Source: Tulasnella sp. 424 (lineage: Eukaryota > Basidiomycota > Agaricomycetes > Cantharellales > Tulasnellaceae). From it: a DNA stretch of 64,000 bases. A program made the position numbers and the translations under genes. The stretch lies in the NCBI GenBank assembly GCA_019633425.1, contig WSUB01000029.1, positions 186,001-250,000 of the forward strand, given 5' to 3'. The notes under the pieces were generated by a model. The model searched no databases and had not been told where the DNA came from. It saw nothing but the letters and a program-made list of their open reading frames with translations. Shown one piece after another: positions 33,701-45,915 of the stretch (positions within the stretch are counted from its first letter, which is position 1; each line of letters opens with the position of its first letter).

Positions 33701-36550
33701 GTCATCAGCCAATTCCGTGATCGCTCCTTCTCGTGCGATGGGATTGAAGGGCTAGCTCGAAACCAATGCGACGGGAATCAGGTATTAAACGGTGTCCTGG
33801 TTTCGCCCAATATCAACCCTGGTTATTATATCGCCGCGCTTTGTGGAATGGTGGTCGGCACGTATTCGCTTGCGGGGATCATTCTACATGTAAGTGCATG
33901 TCATCCAATGCGTTCAAAAGAGGTACGCGGAAGTTGATTCGTGCACTTATTTCAAAAGGTGTACCGTCCTGGAGGCGTCAAACACGCGAACCAGCTCTTC
34001 TCGTCAGGTTCTGGGAAGGAGGCGATGGTCTCGGCCGACATGGAGATTGCTCGCCAGCGTATCGACGTGGACGTCCGTCACATTTGCCTAAAGTGGTCTC
34101 GCCGAGGCGTGGAGAAAACGATCCTGCACAACATCAACGCTAAGTTCCCTGCTGGGGAGGTCACCGCGATCATGGTGCGAAAAACCGCGCTTCCGTTGGG
34201 ATAATTCTGCGATTTAACTGACGACGTTACGTTCTTCCGCATAGGGTCCTTCGGGTGCTGGAAAAAGTAGTTTGCTCCAGCTCGTCGCTGGCCGTCAAAT
34301 GAACGCTGGCCCGATGGCAAGGTTCCAAGTTGAAGGCGCCGTGTTGTTCAACGGACGACCGCGGTTCAGGGGATTCCGTGCTTTGGTCGCCTTCGTCGAG
34401 CAGGAGGATAATCACCATCTTCCTGCACTGACTGTCAGAGAGACTTTGCGATATGCTGCTAGTACGTTTAGGATTTCATACTCTCGGTGCCCTCGCTCAC
34501 CGTCCCCTGTATAGTTCTTCGCCTGCCTAAGACCATGAGCCGGAAACGCAAGATTGCCCGTGCCGAGGAAGTGCTCCAAATGTTGGGCTTGACTGATTGT
34601 GCGGATAATGTAGTCGGCGGAGAGCTTTTGAAAGGTATCTCGGGTGGAGAGAAACGGCGACTGAGTCTTGCTGTTGAGATGATCAGTGGTAAGTCGTCTC
34701 TAAACAGCCTTGGTAGCCATTTTTCTGACTCGCATTCTCAATAGATCCTGCGGTTCTCGTCGTTGGTATGCATAAGGCTCGCCCTGTTGCAGACAGTTCC
34801 TAACTTCAGAATCGGGTTAAACAGATGAACCTACCTCTGGACTCGATGCTCTTACTGCTCACGTGAGACACCTCGGGGACTTACCTCTGATGGAGCTAAT
34901 GTTTCTTACATAGAACGTAATGCTGGCACTCAAGGCTATCGCTGCAAGTGGACGTACCGTTATTGGTGAGAAACCTACTGCCACTTGCCAAGAACCTCCT
35001 GAGCTGACATTCTTGCATCCAGCTTCTATACACCAACCTCGTTCAGACATTTGGCACGCTGGTATCGACAACATCGTTCTCTTAGCGAAAGGCGGACGGA
35101 CTGCTTTCAGCTGCCCCAAATCAGAAATCGGACCTCTATGCGCCTCCCTCGGATATCCACTCCCGCCTATGGTGAACCCCGCCGACTGGATTCTGGACTT
35201 AGTTTCGGTAGATGTTCGCGGAGACCGGGAACAAGTTACCCGGAAGCGCGTATCCCTTATGATCGACAACTGGGCGGAGCGCGAGGCAAGGAAGGTTGAA
35301 GACAAGGCGGCCAATCGTGATTCCGTCCAAGGACCCGAAGGAGTCGTGAACTATGATGGCAAGGCTTCCGTGATAGTGGCTCTTCCGGTCGTTTTGGAGC
35401 GAATGGCACGGAATCTGTGGAGACAGCCTCCGGGTTAGTGTGCTCTCTCCTCTTCGTTTGGCGCGAACGTTCCAGCTAACTGTCTCCTGGTTTCAGTCTT
35501 CTGGATGAGATTGTATCAAACCCCGCTGCTTGCTTGGTAAGCCTGGCATGGTCCCGTCCTTTCGAGCGGCCTCTAATCCTCATCGTTACAGCATCATGCT
35601 TATGATCTATCAACGTCTGAAATATGGACCAACCGGTGGCCAAGATCGCATGGGTTTCGTCCTCGAAATTATCTCTCCGTAAGTCACACCTTGGCACACT
35701 GCTTGCTCTCCTCGTGCTCACATACCCTGCTCGTTTAGGCTTGCCGTGAGTGCCCGCCTTGTTGGTACAATATGTTATTGACTAACCCTTCCGCAGTTTG
35801 TTGGCGTATTGAACAACGTCGCCGTCTTCCCGGCAGATCGGGATATTTTCTTCCATGAAGTTAGGACCAGCGGCGCGTATTCAGCATCCACTTTCGTGCT
35901 CGCCTTTACAATCGTTGAACTGCCGCTCGAGATAGCTGGCGCTTTGGTAGGTCTTCTCTGCTTGATCTCGCAATTCTTGGGACTGACGCGGACCCTCGCA
36001 GCTCGCTGCGGTTGTGACAAACATTGGAGCTGGCATGCAAACCAATCCCCGGATCTTCTTCCAATTCGCCTTTGCGGAATGGGCGCTCGTTTCAACGGGC
36101 GAGAGTATTGGTATGATGTTCGGTTCCTTCACCCGGTCGATGGGCTTCAATGTCTCGTATGTCCATTTTGCCCGCCTTACTCAACGAAGATAGCCTAACC
36201 CACTTTCCTTCCTTAGCCTTGTCTCGACGTTCATCACGATTCTCGTCCAACTGTCGGGTGTTGTGAGCGTCTCGTTACCGCAATGGTTGGGTACCTTGGC
36301 CTGGAGCACAACCCTCAAGTTGAGCACGAGAATAGTCATGGTCAACGAGGCCGTTGGTCTCCGACTGCACTGTACCGACGAAGAAGTCATGGGCGGGCAG
36401 TGCCTCGTGCAGACAGGAGAACAATTACTAGAGCTTCTTGGCTGGAAAGACTGGAACGTGTCCAAGTACTGCGGCATCTTGTTCGCGATAACAGTTGCGT
36501 ACCGACTCTTGGCATGGGCCGTCATTCGGGCCAAGATAGCATCTCTATGA
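30714..36550 (+). CDS. Full-size ABCG (White-type) ABC transporter, NBD-TMD-NBD-TMD
   Basis: This is probably a lipid, sterol or drug exporter of the fungal ABCG group related to yeast YOL075C. The polar N-terminus (about 130 residues, first Met at 30714) is followed by NBD1. NBD1 has Walker A IGGSGSGKTT, Q-loop KIGFVKQQDTLLEHLT, signature GISGGERRRLSIG, Walker B VLVADESTTGLD and H-loop LTLHQPRS. TMD1 includes YCNTDLILFDREREDHLY and YYYGFRSVVISQF. NBD2 has Walker A GPSGAGKSSLLQ, signature GISGGEKRRLSLA, Walker B with EPTSGLD and H-loop SIHQPRSD. TMD2 ends VSKYCGILFAITVAYRLLAW. Both ATP sites look canonical except DES for the usual DEP in NBD1. More than fifteen introns interrupt the gene. An acidic and Arg-rich linker follows NBD1. 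The substrate cannot be assigned. Confidence 0.9.
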
Positions 36551-37099
36551 TACCACAAACTCCTGCATGCGGATACCTTTATGTTGCATTATACCTTTGT
36601 CACATTATCTTAGATTGTACCAATAGACCTCGGACATGTGGACTTCGAACTGCATATTGCAGCGTTATGACCTTATACCAGTCTCCGGAAAGGATGTGGG
36701 ATTGAGATGCAACTTCTACCCAGGAAGAACATAGAGAGGATGGATGTAGCATGGTGGGATTCGACAGCAATATCGAAAACGGTGCGCGAGAATAGATAGT
36801 TATGGCAAAAAAGGAGAGATGGTTGCGCCAGGTATATCAAAGATGATGGGGTAAAAGTGATGGATAAAGAGTGTGGATTTGAAGGCAGCATAAGATAAAG
36901 GGGATAGACAAGTAAAGCGAAGACAAGTTAATTAGAGAGTCCGACGAATGGTAGCAGGTGGACGTTTTCAGCCACCGTTTGAGAATAGTCCTTTTCGCCT
37001 TTAGCAGATTGGACTTCCTCCCCATATCCGAGGCTACGACTCCTGACCTTTACAGGTTTACAGCAACAAGGAAGAAAAGATGCGGAGCCGGCCCGAAAA

Positions 37100-38083
37100 T
37101 TACTGGTCCATGTAAATGAGGAGGGGTTCGCCAACATTATGTACCTCCGGTATCACGCATTTAAGATCGAACGCCTTGGCGAGGACAATCTTGAAGATCT
37201 TCTGCACGTTTATTGATGCAGAGGTTGAGCAGAAGACGAGGGGTGCATGCATCGCTTTCGCGAACCGCTTCGCCTACATGTCAAGTGGTAAGCTGGAATT
37301 CCTCTAAAATCACCATCATGATGGTACCTGTTTTGTTATCTCCTCTTGCTCGTCTCGCGGGAAGGTGGCAAAAGTATCGAACTTGGTGCCGATTAGGAAA
37401 GGAATGGCGGTCTGTGAACGTGAACGTCAGTCAACCTTCCAATCCAATCCTGCGCCACGTCTGACCTTGTTGAAACCTCTAGCTTGTCTGTACCACTCTT
37501 TTACTGAGTTCAACGTCGACTTTCTTGACAGGTCGAACATGAACAGGATGGCCACAGCATCGTTACAGACTAGCGGTAACATGTTGACGAACTCCCGTTG
37601 GCCTAGTTTCGGCATTCTCACTCAGCAATCCCGTCACCTGCCGGATATCACACGAGACAAACCTCCCAAATCCCAAATAGAAAATGTGATAGTGGTCCGC
37701 CGGACTGATATTGTTTTCTCCATGAAGTTGACCCCTGAAAAGGAAAGGACTCTGTGTCAGGGTCTGACTTGCTCAACCTGGCTAAAGGGCAACGCTGGCG
37801 ACCCACCTAGAGTCTGGATGTAGTCTTCATCGAAACTGCCTTCGACGTACTTGACCATCAAGCTCGTCTTCCCAATCTGGGAGTCGCCCACCATTCCTAC
37901 TTTAATGACGACGCTAATGGGGATGGGACCCAGTCAATCGATCGTCGCGTGGTGGAGAATTGCCGGGAGGTGCATTTGGCGATGGAAGCGTCCATACCTA
38001 TTTCGCTCATCTCCACCGAGCTCGCCTGACACAGACGATGGTGTTGCTGGAGGTGCGCCTGAACCGGATGCTGCTGTTGACAT
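37100..38083 (-). CDS. Tem1/Spg1-type Ras-like GTPase
   Basis: This GTPase heads the septation initiation/mitotic exit network at spindle poles. From the ATG at 38083 a Ser/Ala/Pro-rich N-terminus is followed, after an intron, by [20 protein letters not shown] (G1 P-loop GDSQIGKT). Next come [20 protein letters not shown] (effector-loop Thr), [20 protein letters not shown] (G3 DLGG), [34 protein letters not shown] (G4 TKFD) and [16 protein letters not shown] (G5). The tail after [13 protein letters not shown] has no CaaX box, as expected for Tem1/Spg1. IWDLGGQREF and the GVNFMEKT stretch are typical of this family rather than of Rab proteins. About six introns are used and the product is about 205 residues. 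38083 is the first ATG of the frame. Confidence 0.88.
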
Positions 38084-38845
38084 GACGAATGAATCTAGAA
38101 CTTTTGAAGCGCAGTCTACGTAGTAAAACGCAGATAGTGTGTGTGGCCAATTAGTCAAGAGACGTCTTCAGAAAAGACACGCGTTGCGAAGGTAGTAATT
38201 GGACGCGTGCGCGCGTGCAGAGAGAGGAGACGGCGAAATGGCGAAGTAAGGCCCGGTTCAGCTGAACAGTCCAAACCAGAACTCTCGCGCGTGCGGTGAA
38301 AACGCGGGAGGTCACTCACCAAAACAAATCGCAATGACAAGTGTGATTGCCTTCGAATTTCAACTTGACAACTAAGCGGTCACTTTGATGAACGAAGGGA
38401 TTTTGAAAGGCGTGGACGTTCGACGGTCGCTGGCCCCTTTTTGACCGGCAAGTTTGCAGCAGCCGGTAGTGTAGGGTTGGAGGAAAGACTGAGATGCCGA
38501 ACGACACCCAGAATTACTAGTAGAGCGGATTGCAGAAAGGAGCAAAAGCAATGGCTCAAACTTGACGGGCAGCGTAGCCGCTAACGACTCGAGTTGGACG
38601 GCTGCGACGGCTAAACGGGGTTGATGAACGTAATGGGTTGAGAGTGAGGTTGCACAACTCGAGCCGTGGGTAAACGTCCTGCATTCTTTCAGGATTCGGG
38701 GCAGTCTCACACAACCCTTTCGCTCCTTAGATACCGATGTGAAGTCGGAGAATCATTTATCGTTAACTGGCTACAGCGAATTTTTTATACTTTCAAACTT
38801 GCAAAGACGCCGTCCTACGTACATTGTACCCATCATTGCCCCGCC
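38084..38845. other. Intergenic region upstream of the GTPase gene
   Basis: About 760 bases between the Tem1-like start and the stop of the GNAT-Mss4 gene. It should hold the GTPase promoter and 5' UTR. Short open frames on both strands lack any supporting feature. Confidence 0.45.
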
Positions 38846-40089
38846 CTACGACTCTCTGTACGCGACACGAGAACACGCGACCCAAAATTCTGTTGATCTG
38901 ACCTCGCTGTAGCCGAGCGGCCCGAGGTCACAATCGGCACAAGAAAGCATTTTAAGTAAGCCGCCGGGAGTGTTGACGGTCTTCGAAAATCCAATGTTCT
39001 CGAAACGCATGGGATTGGGTGCGACCAGCCACCATTCCATAGTTTCTGGAGGTGAGGGAAGGGGTGCGAGAACACTCGGTGGAGGTAGATCTTTGGGGGA
39101 GTCAAGCTATAACGATATCACAAGTCAGCACACAACGGAGGGACAACCATTAATCGACCGGCGGCCTCCAGACGCACCTCCACTGCCGCGGCCTCGACGA
39201 GCTTCGCAACACCAGGGAGCAGGATAACGCTACGGCATCCGTCCCTCGGGCAAACGAGTTTATACTTGTTTGACTGGCCCCCGGTAGAAGGATCGTCGGT
39301 CACAAGGTCCTGAATTGAAGGGAACGACGTGAACCGTCGGGGAGCGGGAGTACTACCACTGCTCGACGGCTTCAACAACGCAGCCAACACTTCCGGCGGT
39401 ATCTCGAGCTGCCTCTGCGTGGTATCCTCCTTGGAAGGCATGTCGTATTTCATCTCAAACCACTCTCTAGGTCCGTGGACGACAGGACTCTTCCCAATGA
39501 GCTCAAATCCGGCCTTGCGATACAGCTCCAACATCTCCTCGTGGCAAATCAAACGGACGGACCCAATTTGAGGAGGCCCGTCCTTTTCCAATCTCGCCAG
39601 ATACTCGCGTAGCAAGCCGATCGCGATGCCTCTTCTCTGATAGTCGGGATGAACGCAAACCGAGTGGATGACGACGCTCTTTCCCCCTTGCGCTACTGGA
39701 ATATGTTCCTTCATGGAAGCCTCTGTAACAGTGTCCGAAGCTGATATGGTGGCGACGACGTAGCCGATCAGCTTCCTCGTGCTGAGAGGATTGCCGGTGT
39801 GGGCGGATGGAGGGCTTTCAGGGATGTATGCTCCAAGAAAGAGATCCGGAGCATGGGCCTGGCGGTATCTGATAGAAATTAAGCTTTCTAAGTTGATCAA
39901 ATAACATCGAGACTTACTCGAGACTCTCCCGAGACGCGGCTTCATCCGGGTGGAAGCCTTAAAAGTTTGGCGTTAGACGCGATACGTTCATCAGCATGAG
40001 CTATATTCCTTACCAGCCAGCTCTATCTCCAGTGCAGCAGGTATCTCCTCCTTTGCAACGAGGTTATAAGATACATCTAGAGAGCTCAT
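38846..40089 (-). CDS. GNAT acetyltransferase (AANAT-like) fused to an Mss4/Dss4 domain
   Basis: The spliced protein starts MSSLDVSYNLVAKEEIPAAL and continues FHPDEAASRESLE and YRQAHAPDLFLGAYIPE, the arylalkylamine N-acetyltransferase pattern. The acetyl-CoA-binding motif follows in VIHSVCVHPDYQRRGIAIGL, then ELYRKAGFELIGKSPVVHG and a linker. A second domain begins with YKLVCPRDGCRSVILLPGVA, then after an intron MEWWLVAPNPMRFENIGFSK, MLSCADCDLGPLGY and STEFWVACSRV. That is the Mss4/Dss4 fold: two zinc-binding cysteine pairs plus the W and FENVGF segments. Mss4 proteins act as Rab chaperones or weak exchange factors. One reading frame with three introns joins both halves, so the fusion is real at gene level. 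Product about 350 residues. The link between the two activities is unknown. Confidence 0.85.
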
Positions 40090-40526
40090 GATGGACGAAA
40101 TGGAGTCGTAGAGGTGCAAGTTGGACTCGCAGCAAGCACTCTCACGGCTGAATCACGGGATCAGATCATGCACACATCAGAATAGTGGAAGAAGAGAAAC
40201 AAGAAGATACGCGAGCAATTGATGTGGGACGATATTTCCAACACAGGCTTCTCCTTTGCAAGGGATTGCTTCATCGTCGAGTCAAATGGCGGCCGTGAGC
40301 CATGTAAGCGCCCATCAGTCCCGGAAAAGGTACGCACCCGTGAGGACGAGGCAGATCCCCGCCGACCTCACCTGCACAAGACCTATAAGCGAGAGGTCCG
40401 TAGCTTAACAGTTTGCATATATAACAGATCGGTTTAGCGTCACCGTGCCAACAAAGAGACCACCCGCTCCCGGTTATTGCACGTGCCATTAGCGTGGATC
40501 GACGCGTTTGAATTCCGACTACGACC

Positions 40527-41814
40527 ATGTCTTCCACCGGCAAAGCTCCTGCGCCTCCCGTATCCGTCGACGACGACGACCTTGATGATCTAGATGGTGG
40601 GTTTCTAGTTAGTGTGCGGTATAGGACCTGGGGGCTGATCACCTTCATTCTTTAGACGTCCTGACCCAGTTCTCAAAACCCCCGCCGCCGCAGCCATCCA
40701 AGCCGGCAGCGGCAGCGACCGCATCCAAAAAGCCTTTCGGTCCAGAACCACCGCCGAACATGCCTGAACTAGACGATGACGAATTTGCTGCTGAATTCGC
40801 GAGGGGCATGGAGGCGATGATGAAGGAACTTGTATCAGGGGGTGTTGGGACAGAGGGTAAACCAGTAACAGATCCCCAAGAGAAGGAGATGCGAGAAGCG
40901 TTTGAGAAGATGCTCGTGGAAGACTTGGAAACGGGCCCAAATGCGTTTGGTGACTCGTTCCCCGAGTTCAAGCCTGCAGAGAAGGTTGCTGGTACCAGTA
41001 GAGAAGCTGGTCCATCGACAGCCTCTACATCGGCGGGCCAAGCAGAAGATCCGTTCCAAAAGTCTATCAGAGAGGCGATGGAAAGGCTCAAGAACAGCGA
41101 GAACTCCTCAAAGGTGCGCTTCTGCATGTTTCCCTGTCACTGTGTCTCTGACATTTCCACTGCCCGCCATGCTCAGGCCGACGCTGCCAACTCGAACGAT
41201 CCGCTCCAAGCCCTTTTGTCTCAGCTAGGGGACATGGGTGACATGGGTGATCTTGGAGATACGGAAGACGTGCAAGGCTTGCTTGAGAACATGATGTCGC
41301 AACTCTTGTCAAAGGATCTCCTGTACGAACCGCTGAAGGAGCTGGACGAGAAGGTAGAGAACATACGGCTGATACTTAATCGTCCCCTCATCTGAACCAT
41401 CTCTTGTACTCAGTTCCCTGGCTACTTCAAGGAAAACGAGAGCAAACTCAGCAAAGAAGACCTTGAAAAATATAAACGGCAGCAGACTCTGATATCTCAA
41501 ACCGTCAAGGTCCTCGAATCACCCGACTACTCCGATAGTAACCCCGAAAAGTCTGGAGAAGTGATGAAGCTGATGACTGAGGTAATATTTGGCCACTTTG
41601 AAGTGTCGTCGGTGTGCTGACATTAAGATCACAATCGCAGATGCAAACTCTTGGCTCACCACCTCAAGAAATTATGGGCGAGTTACCGCCAGGATTTGTG
41701 AGTACAGCAAATAGAGACAAAGGAATATCGAAGATCTCATGTTTCTGTACGTTCCAGGCTCTCGGCGAGGACGGCCTACCAGCCATGGGTCCAGACGGTT
41801 GTGTGATTGCTTAG
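40527..41814 (+). CDS. PEX19: Peroxisomal membrane protein import receptor Pex19
   Basis: Pex19 binds newly made peroxisomal membrane proteins in the cytosol and docks on Pex3. The acidic N-terminus with DDDDLDDLDDVLTQFSKPPP is the Pex3-binding region. It is followed by FAAEFARGMEAMMKELVSG, DPFQKSIREAMERLKNSE and LLENMMSQLLSKDLLYEPL, then FPGYFKENESKLSKEDLEKY, QTVKVLESPDYSD and MQTLGSPPQEIMGELPPGF, the conserved C-terminal cargo-binding helices. The last four residues, CVIA, form a CaaX box, so the protein should be farnesylated as in yeast and mammals. Five introns are seen, and the ATG at 40527 gives a normal start. A GD-M repeat (GDMGDMGDLGD) precedes the central helix. Confidence 0.93.
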
Positions 41815-42108
41815 CTCGGATTCCGTATTTCCCTTCACGAATGCGTCAATAGTACTCGCATGCTACGTTACATCAATATAAACCGGGCAATCGGATATCT
41901 ACCTTAGCTGCTGTGTATGGGAGGCCGAGGAGGGGTGTGGTATCTCAGTGTGGACATCATTCTAACTAGGTTCGGCGGCAAGCCGGGCTTGACGACGAGC
42001 TAGCACGCTAGCCAGCCCCAACACAACCGTAATTCACTTCATGTATACAACTAAAAGGTTTGATGAGATGGGAGAAATGTGTCTAGGGGCAGAGCTAAAT
42101 TTCGCGGC

Positions 42109-43364
42109 TCAATGCGCCTGAACCTCCTCAGTCTTTCCATCCGCCGATCTGATGGACACACTTCCATCCTGGGTATAGCAGTATTAATTAGAATTCCTGA
42201 GATGCACAGTATTCTGACAGCATTACGACCCACCTCATTCCCGAAGTAGGCAGCTTTGGCCATGTCGCAGAACAGACCAACTTCGACGACACCGGTGAGC
42301 ATCTTCAATTTTACGAGAAGCTGAACAAGAAAAGGTCATAGTGGAGGGTGAGATAAGGTGGACCCAGCCCTATTGCACTGAAATCGAGTTTCTTTTACTG
42401 ACCTCTTTGGGATTCTTGTAATCTTTCTCTGAGAAGGGAGCATCGATGACAAAGTTTCCATTGTCAGTCACAACAGGGCCTGCTTTCATTTTAGCCATGC
42501 GTAGAGCAGCATTTGGAGATCCCATCTCCTTTAGGCGTTCTAGCATCGGAGCGTAGGCACCCGGAGCGACTTCGATGGGAACGCCTTGTTTCCACTGATT
42601 CGAAAGTACCCATTAATGCACTGAATGAGCGGAAAGGCCCAAGTTCCAAGCTCACAGATGTTCCGAGTATCGCGGATTTCTTTCTAAAGTCCGCAACAAC
42701 GATGAAGCTGGAGTGCCGAGGTCAGATTTCGCTTTGAGTAGGCGCGGTCGAACTGCTAACGCACGTCTTTGCAGCTTCAGCGAGGACTTTCTCCTGGAGC
42801 TGACATGCGCCTCCGCCCTTGATGCAGTTGAGGTTGCTGTCGACTCTACCGACCGAAGAGAGTCCAAGTCAGCCATCTGAAGAGCCAAGTTCGCGTTGGG
42901 CGTACTGACTCATCGGCGCCATCAATAGTGACATCAATGCGTGTGTACTGTGAAACATCGCCCAGCCTCAATCCTCCGCCTATGATGAGTTGTTTCGATT
43001 GGAACCCTATTGGTCAAGAGAGCAGGGAAAGTCAGATGGCTGCGAGGACTTGCTAGGGTAAAGGTCCATCACCTGTTGGAAGGAAAATACGATCCTTGTT
43101 CACTTCTTCTCCTTGCTGAAGAATCCGCTCCACAACATAGGGCACAGTTGAACCTAGGCTTCGAGCTCGTTCATCCCCATTCATTTTCCGGAGGTACTGG
43201 GACTAACCTGAACCGATTCCAATGAGCTATAGCCATGGACATTAGAAAGATGCGCCATAACTCTCAGTGTGGATATAGTTACTCACTTTGTCAGTCGGCT
43301 TCACGTAGTTATCCACAGCAGTATACGCAGCCAACTTTTTGGCAGCTTCGATCTGTTGCGACAT
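42109..43364 (-). CDS. RKI1: Ribose-5-phosphate isomerase A
   Basis: The enzyme interconverts ribose 5-phosphate and ribulose 5-phosphate in the pentose phosphate pathway. From the ATG at 43364 the protein reads [20 protein letters not shown], then [16 protein letters not shown] (phosphate-binding loop), [27 protein letters not shown] with [20 protein letters not shown] (catalytic Asp and Lys loops), [34 protein letters not shown] and [18 protein letters not shown], ending EEVQAH. Every family signature is kept. About seven introns interrupt about 260 codons. Another open frame without an ATG lies upstream (to 43551) and reads like a presequence; it could only join by an unusual 37-base intron, so I do not include it. 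Confidence 0.93.
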
Positions 43365-43860
43365 GTTCGGGTTCAGCTGGTGGATTGACCTCGATGATAG
43401 CGCTGAGAGGTATTTTCGCTGAAGAGGTAGAAGTCTTAGCGGGTTTACCGCTCGGATGAGAGGAGCCAGCTTTATAGGTCAGGTGTGAGACGGGTGCGAA
43501 GTATTGTCGGGAGCTGGTGCGCCGAACGAGGGCGATTCCCGCGGAGATCACACAAATCAGAAACCGAGGAAAATTCTGAATTTGGGAGCTGGGTATATAC
43601 TAACTACCAGACCGAAACAAATATGAAGAGGAAGGTTCCAAACGAGTGTAGCAAAAGAAAAGCTAAGCTAGAGAAAGCATCAAAGGAGAGAGGGGCGGAT
43701 CATAAGCTGGGTAGGGGAATGAAACGAAAATACATACGAAAGCATCGACGATGGATAACAGCACAACCTCATATAGCGAGCATATAAGTGTCAAATTACG
43801 AAATAAGCGCAAATCGAGAGTCCAAATTCTGGGAGCCATTGGTAGATCGGTCTCCGTTTT

Positions 43861-45238
43861 CTACAAACGGTGTCCTGGTACGGCCCAGAAGATGATCGTC
43901 AGCACCACTACTAGGAAGACGATGAGGAACGAAACCCAGATCGCGCGTCCAAGCAGCAGCTTGCGAACATAAGGCTCGTGAATGGGCATAGTTCGGAATG
44001 GCGTTGTTTCGGATTGGTTAAGGAAAACGAGAATTGGGTCCAACTCGTATTGGTGAGATACCAGACACAGGAAGGCGATTGTGAATGGAATAAAGAGCTA
44101 ATAAGAAAGTGCGTCAGGAATGGATTCAAGAAAGCTGAGCGGAGACGAAGAATACTGACGAAGAATCGTTTGGCCTTGGGCTTGACATCTAGGAAAATCA
44201 ACGCGAACGCGGCTGCAAGGCCAGCCCACAGTGCTACGAGACCGAGGCAGAGGCGAGCAAGAGCGCTGACCGGAGTAAGGTTTCCGAAGGCCTTGGCTCG
44301 CAGGAATCGGGGAAAGGCATCTTGTTCCATCGCTCGGAAGACGTACTCCTTCTGAGCGTGGAACATATCTGGCACCTGGGCAAGCGCTGAAGCCTCCACT
44401 TCGTAATTCGGAGATGTGGGGTTCGGTAGCTGGTGGGATGAGAGAGGGAACTCGTGAATGCGGAGCGAAGGTGGGAGGTAAATTTCCTTGTCCGACGAGG
44501 GCAGGAGATAACGAGCAAAGATGCGTTCTGCGGAGGCGATGAGGTCCGTTCGTGTGATTGCCGAGTCGCGAGGAATGAATGTAGGTGCACGAGAGGCGCG
44601 TTTGGACATGGTTGTTGAACGGCGACCCAAGTTGAGGCTGAAAGGTGTGCTGGACCTTGGAGGCGCTTCTTGGTAATCCCGGTATGCATGAGGATCCTTT
44701 GCGTCTCCCCAGCCAGTCTGCATATTTCCCGGAGTCCCAGGTCGGGAGTGGTGTCCTTGGGATGACAGAGGACGCTTTTCCGGATCGGCATCTCCGCTGC
44801 TCACTGTGCTCCTCTTGCTTGCCCCTGCCCCAACAACGTTGCCATAGATGCTACCTCTCCGCCGAGCGTACTCCCAAAACTGCGGCCAGTCTTCCTTTAC
44901 GGTCTTTCCGGACTTGCGGACGTCCTTGAAGTAGGCCCGGCATAGATTCTCGTGCTGTTGAACGTCTAGCCAGAAGTCGAGAACATCCTCCGCCCCTTCA
45001 CGTTGAAGAAAAAGACTAATTGACACCATTAATAACCCCTCTAGGTATTGGATATACGGCCCTTGACTCACTAGAAGTTGAAGAGGTCCACTGGTGGGCG
45101 GGTCTTCCTGTAGAGAACCTATAATAATGGTGGCGGTCAACAGCAAAATCAAAACTGGTTTGGCAACAACTTTACCTCTTCAAATGTTGGCAATCTTTGC
45201 CTAGGTTCGATATAGCTCATACGCTTCTCGTCGGCCAT
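43861..45238 (-). CDS. RAX1: Rax1-like polarity protein with RGS domain and membrane anchors
   Basis: Rax1 marks growth or bud sites together with Rax2 in yeasts. The spliced protein begins MADEKRMSYIEPRQRLPTFE and enters an RGS-type fold: VDLFNFYLFLQREGAEDVLD and FWLDVQQHENLCRAYFKDV. It continues through a Ser/Pro-rich insert, then DLIASAERIFARYLLPSSDK and FRAMEQDAFPRFLRAKAFGN closing the RGS fold. Membrane segments follow: LCLGLVALWAGLAAAFALIF, then, after an intron, LFIPFTIAFLCLVSHQYELD, and near the C-terminus WVSFLIVFLVVVLTIIFW ending AVPGHRL. This RGS-plus-three-helix layout is typical of Rax1. The start at 45238 is the ATG just downstream of a 195-base space shared with the divergent complex I subunit gene, so the two probably share a promoter. 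Confidence 0.85.
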
Positions 45239-45433
45239 GGTGGTGGAATGAGGGACAGGGAGGAAATGAGAGGCGTCGGGAGGGAACGAGGCAACAGCGA
45301 GGCGAGTGAGGTGAGAGGGCGGGAAGGGAGCGGCCGTCGTCGCGCTAGTGTTCGGTTTGAATTTGGACTTCACGTTCTACGCTTCGAAGGTTCTCATCCT
45401 CATTCCCTACCGTACCGCCCGACCCTCCTCTCA

Positions 45434-45854
45434 ATGTCCGCCATTAAGAAACTATCACCAGCCATCAAGGAACTCAGATTTCTGATGTGCCAGAATGGTC
45501 AGGCTTCAGCTGGTGCCCGGTAAATCTCAAATTCTTTGCAGTTCACACTTCAGCGAACTGAAATATTTGGCAACTTCCCAGCCAGTTCGTCCAGACGGCG
45601 TACCCATATCTGAAGAAACACAACCCAGATCTACCGGTGCTTATTCGGGAGGCAAGAGGAACGCCAGCACGGGCCTTTGCACGTTTCGGTTAGTGTTTCC
45701 GTGTACAGCCGACCTCGTGCCAGTCAACGCTGAAAACGTGGATTTATACCCAGAATACGGCGTAGAGAAGCATGTTGAACTAGACAACTTGTCGAGCACA
45801 GACGTGCAGACGAAAGTAACAGAAATGCTCAATGGTCCGTCACCGTCGTCCTGA
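45434..45854 (+). CDS. Mitochondrial complex I B8 subunit (NDUFA2/NI8M)
   Basis: This accessory subunit sits in the matrix arm of NADH:ubiquinone oxidoreductase and has a thioredoxin-like fold. Exon 1 from the ATG at 45434 reads MSAIKKLSPAIKELRFLMCQ followed by NGQASAGAR. After an intron come QFVQTAYPYLKKHNPDLPVL and IREARGTPARAFARFEYGVE, and after a second intron KHVELDNLSSTDVQTKVTEM. The ELR-LxC and PxxLIREA/TPxxxARFxxG patterns are diagnostic. The product is about 97 residues, full length. The gene is divergent from RAX1 and convergent with TFB5, whose stop lies about 60 bases away. Confidence 0.92.
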
Positions 45855-45915
45855 GTTGTGCGCGGTGGACTTTCATTCTCGTGAGTACTGCTAAGACGGA
45901 ACGTTTGCCTCCAGA

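Noticed and set aside
13953..36550. Secondary-metabolite gene cluster (glucanase, oxidase, transporter, acyltransferases)
   Set aside because: The genes are dispersed among housekeeping genes with no core synthase or cluster regulator, so a shared pathway is not supported.
43365..43551. Presequence-like frame upstream of RKI1
   Set aside because: No ATG in the frame, and joining needs a 37-base intron, shorter than the others in this window.
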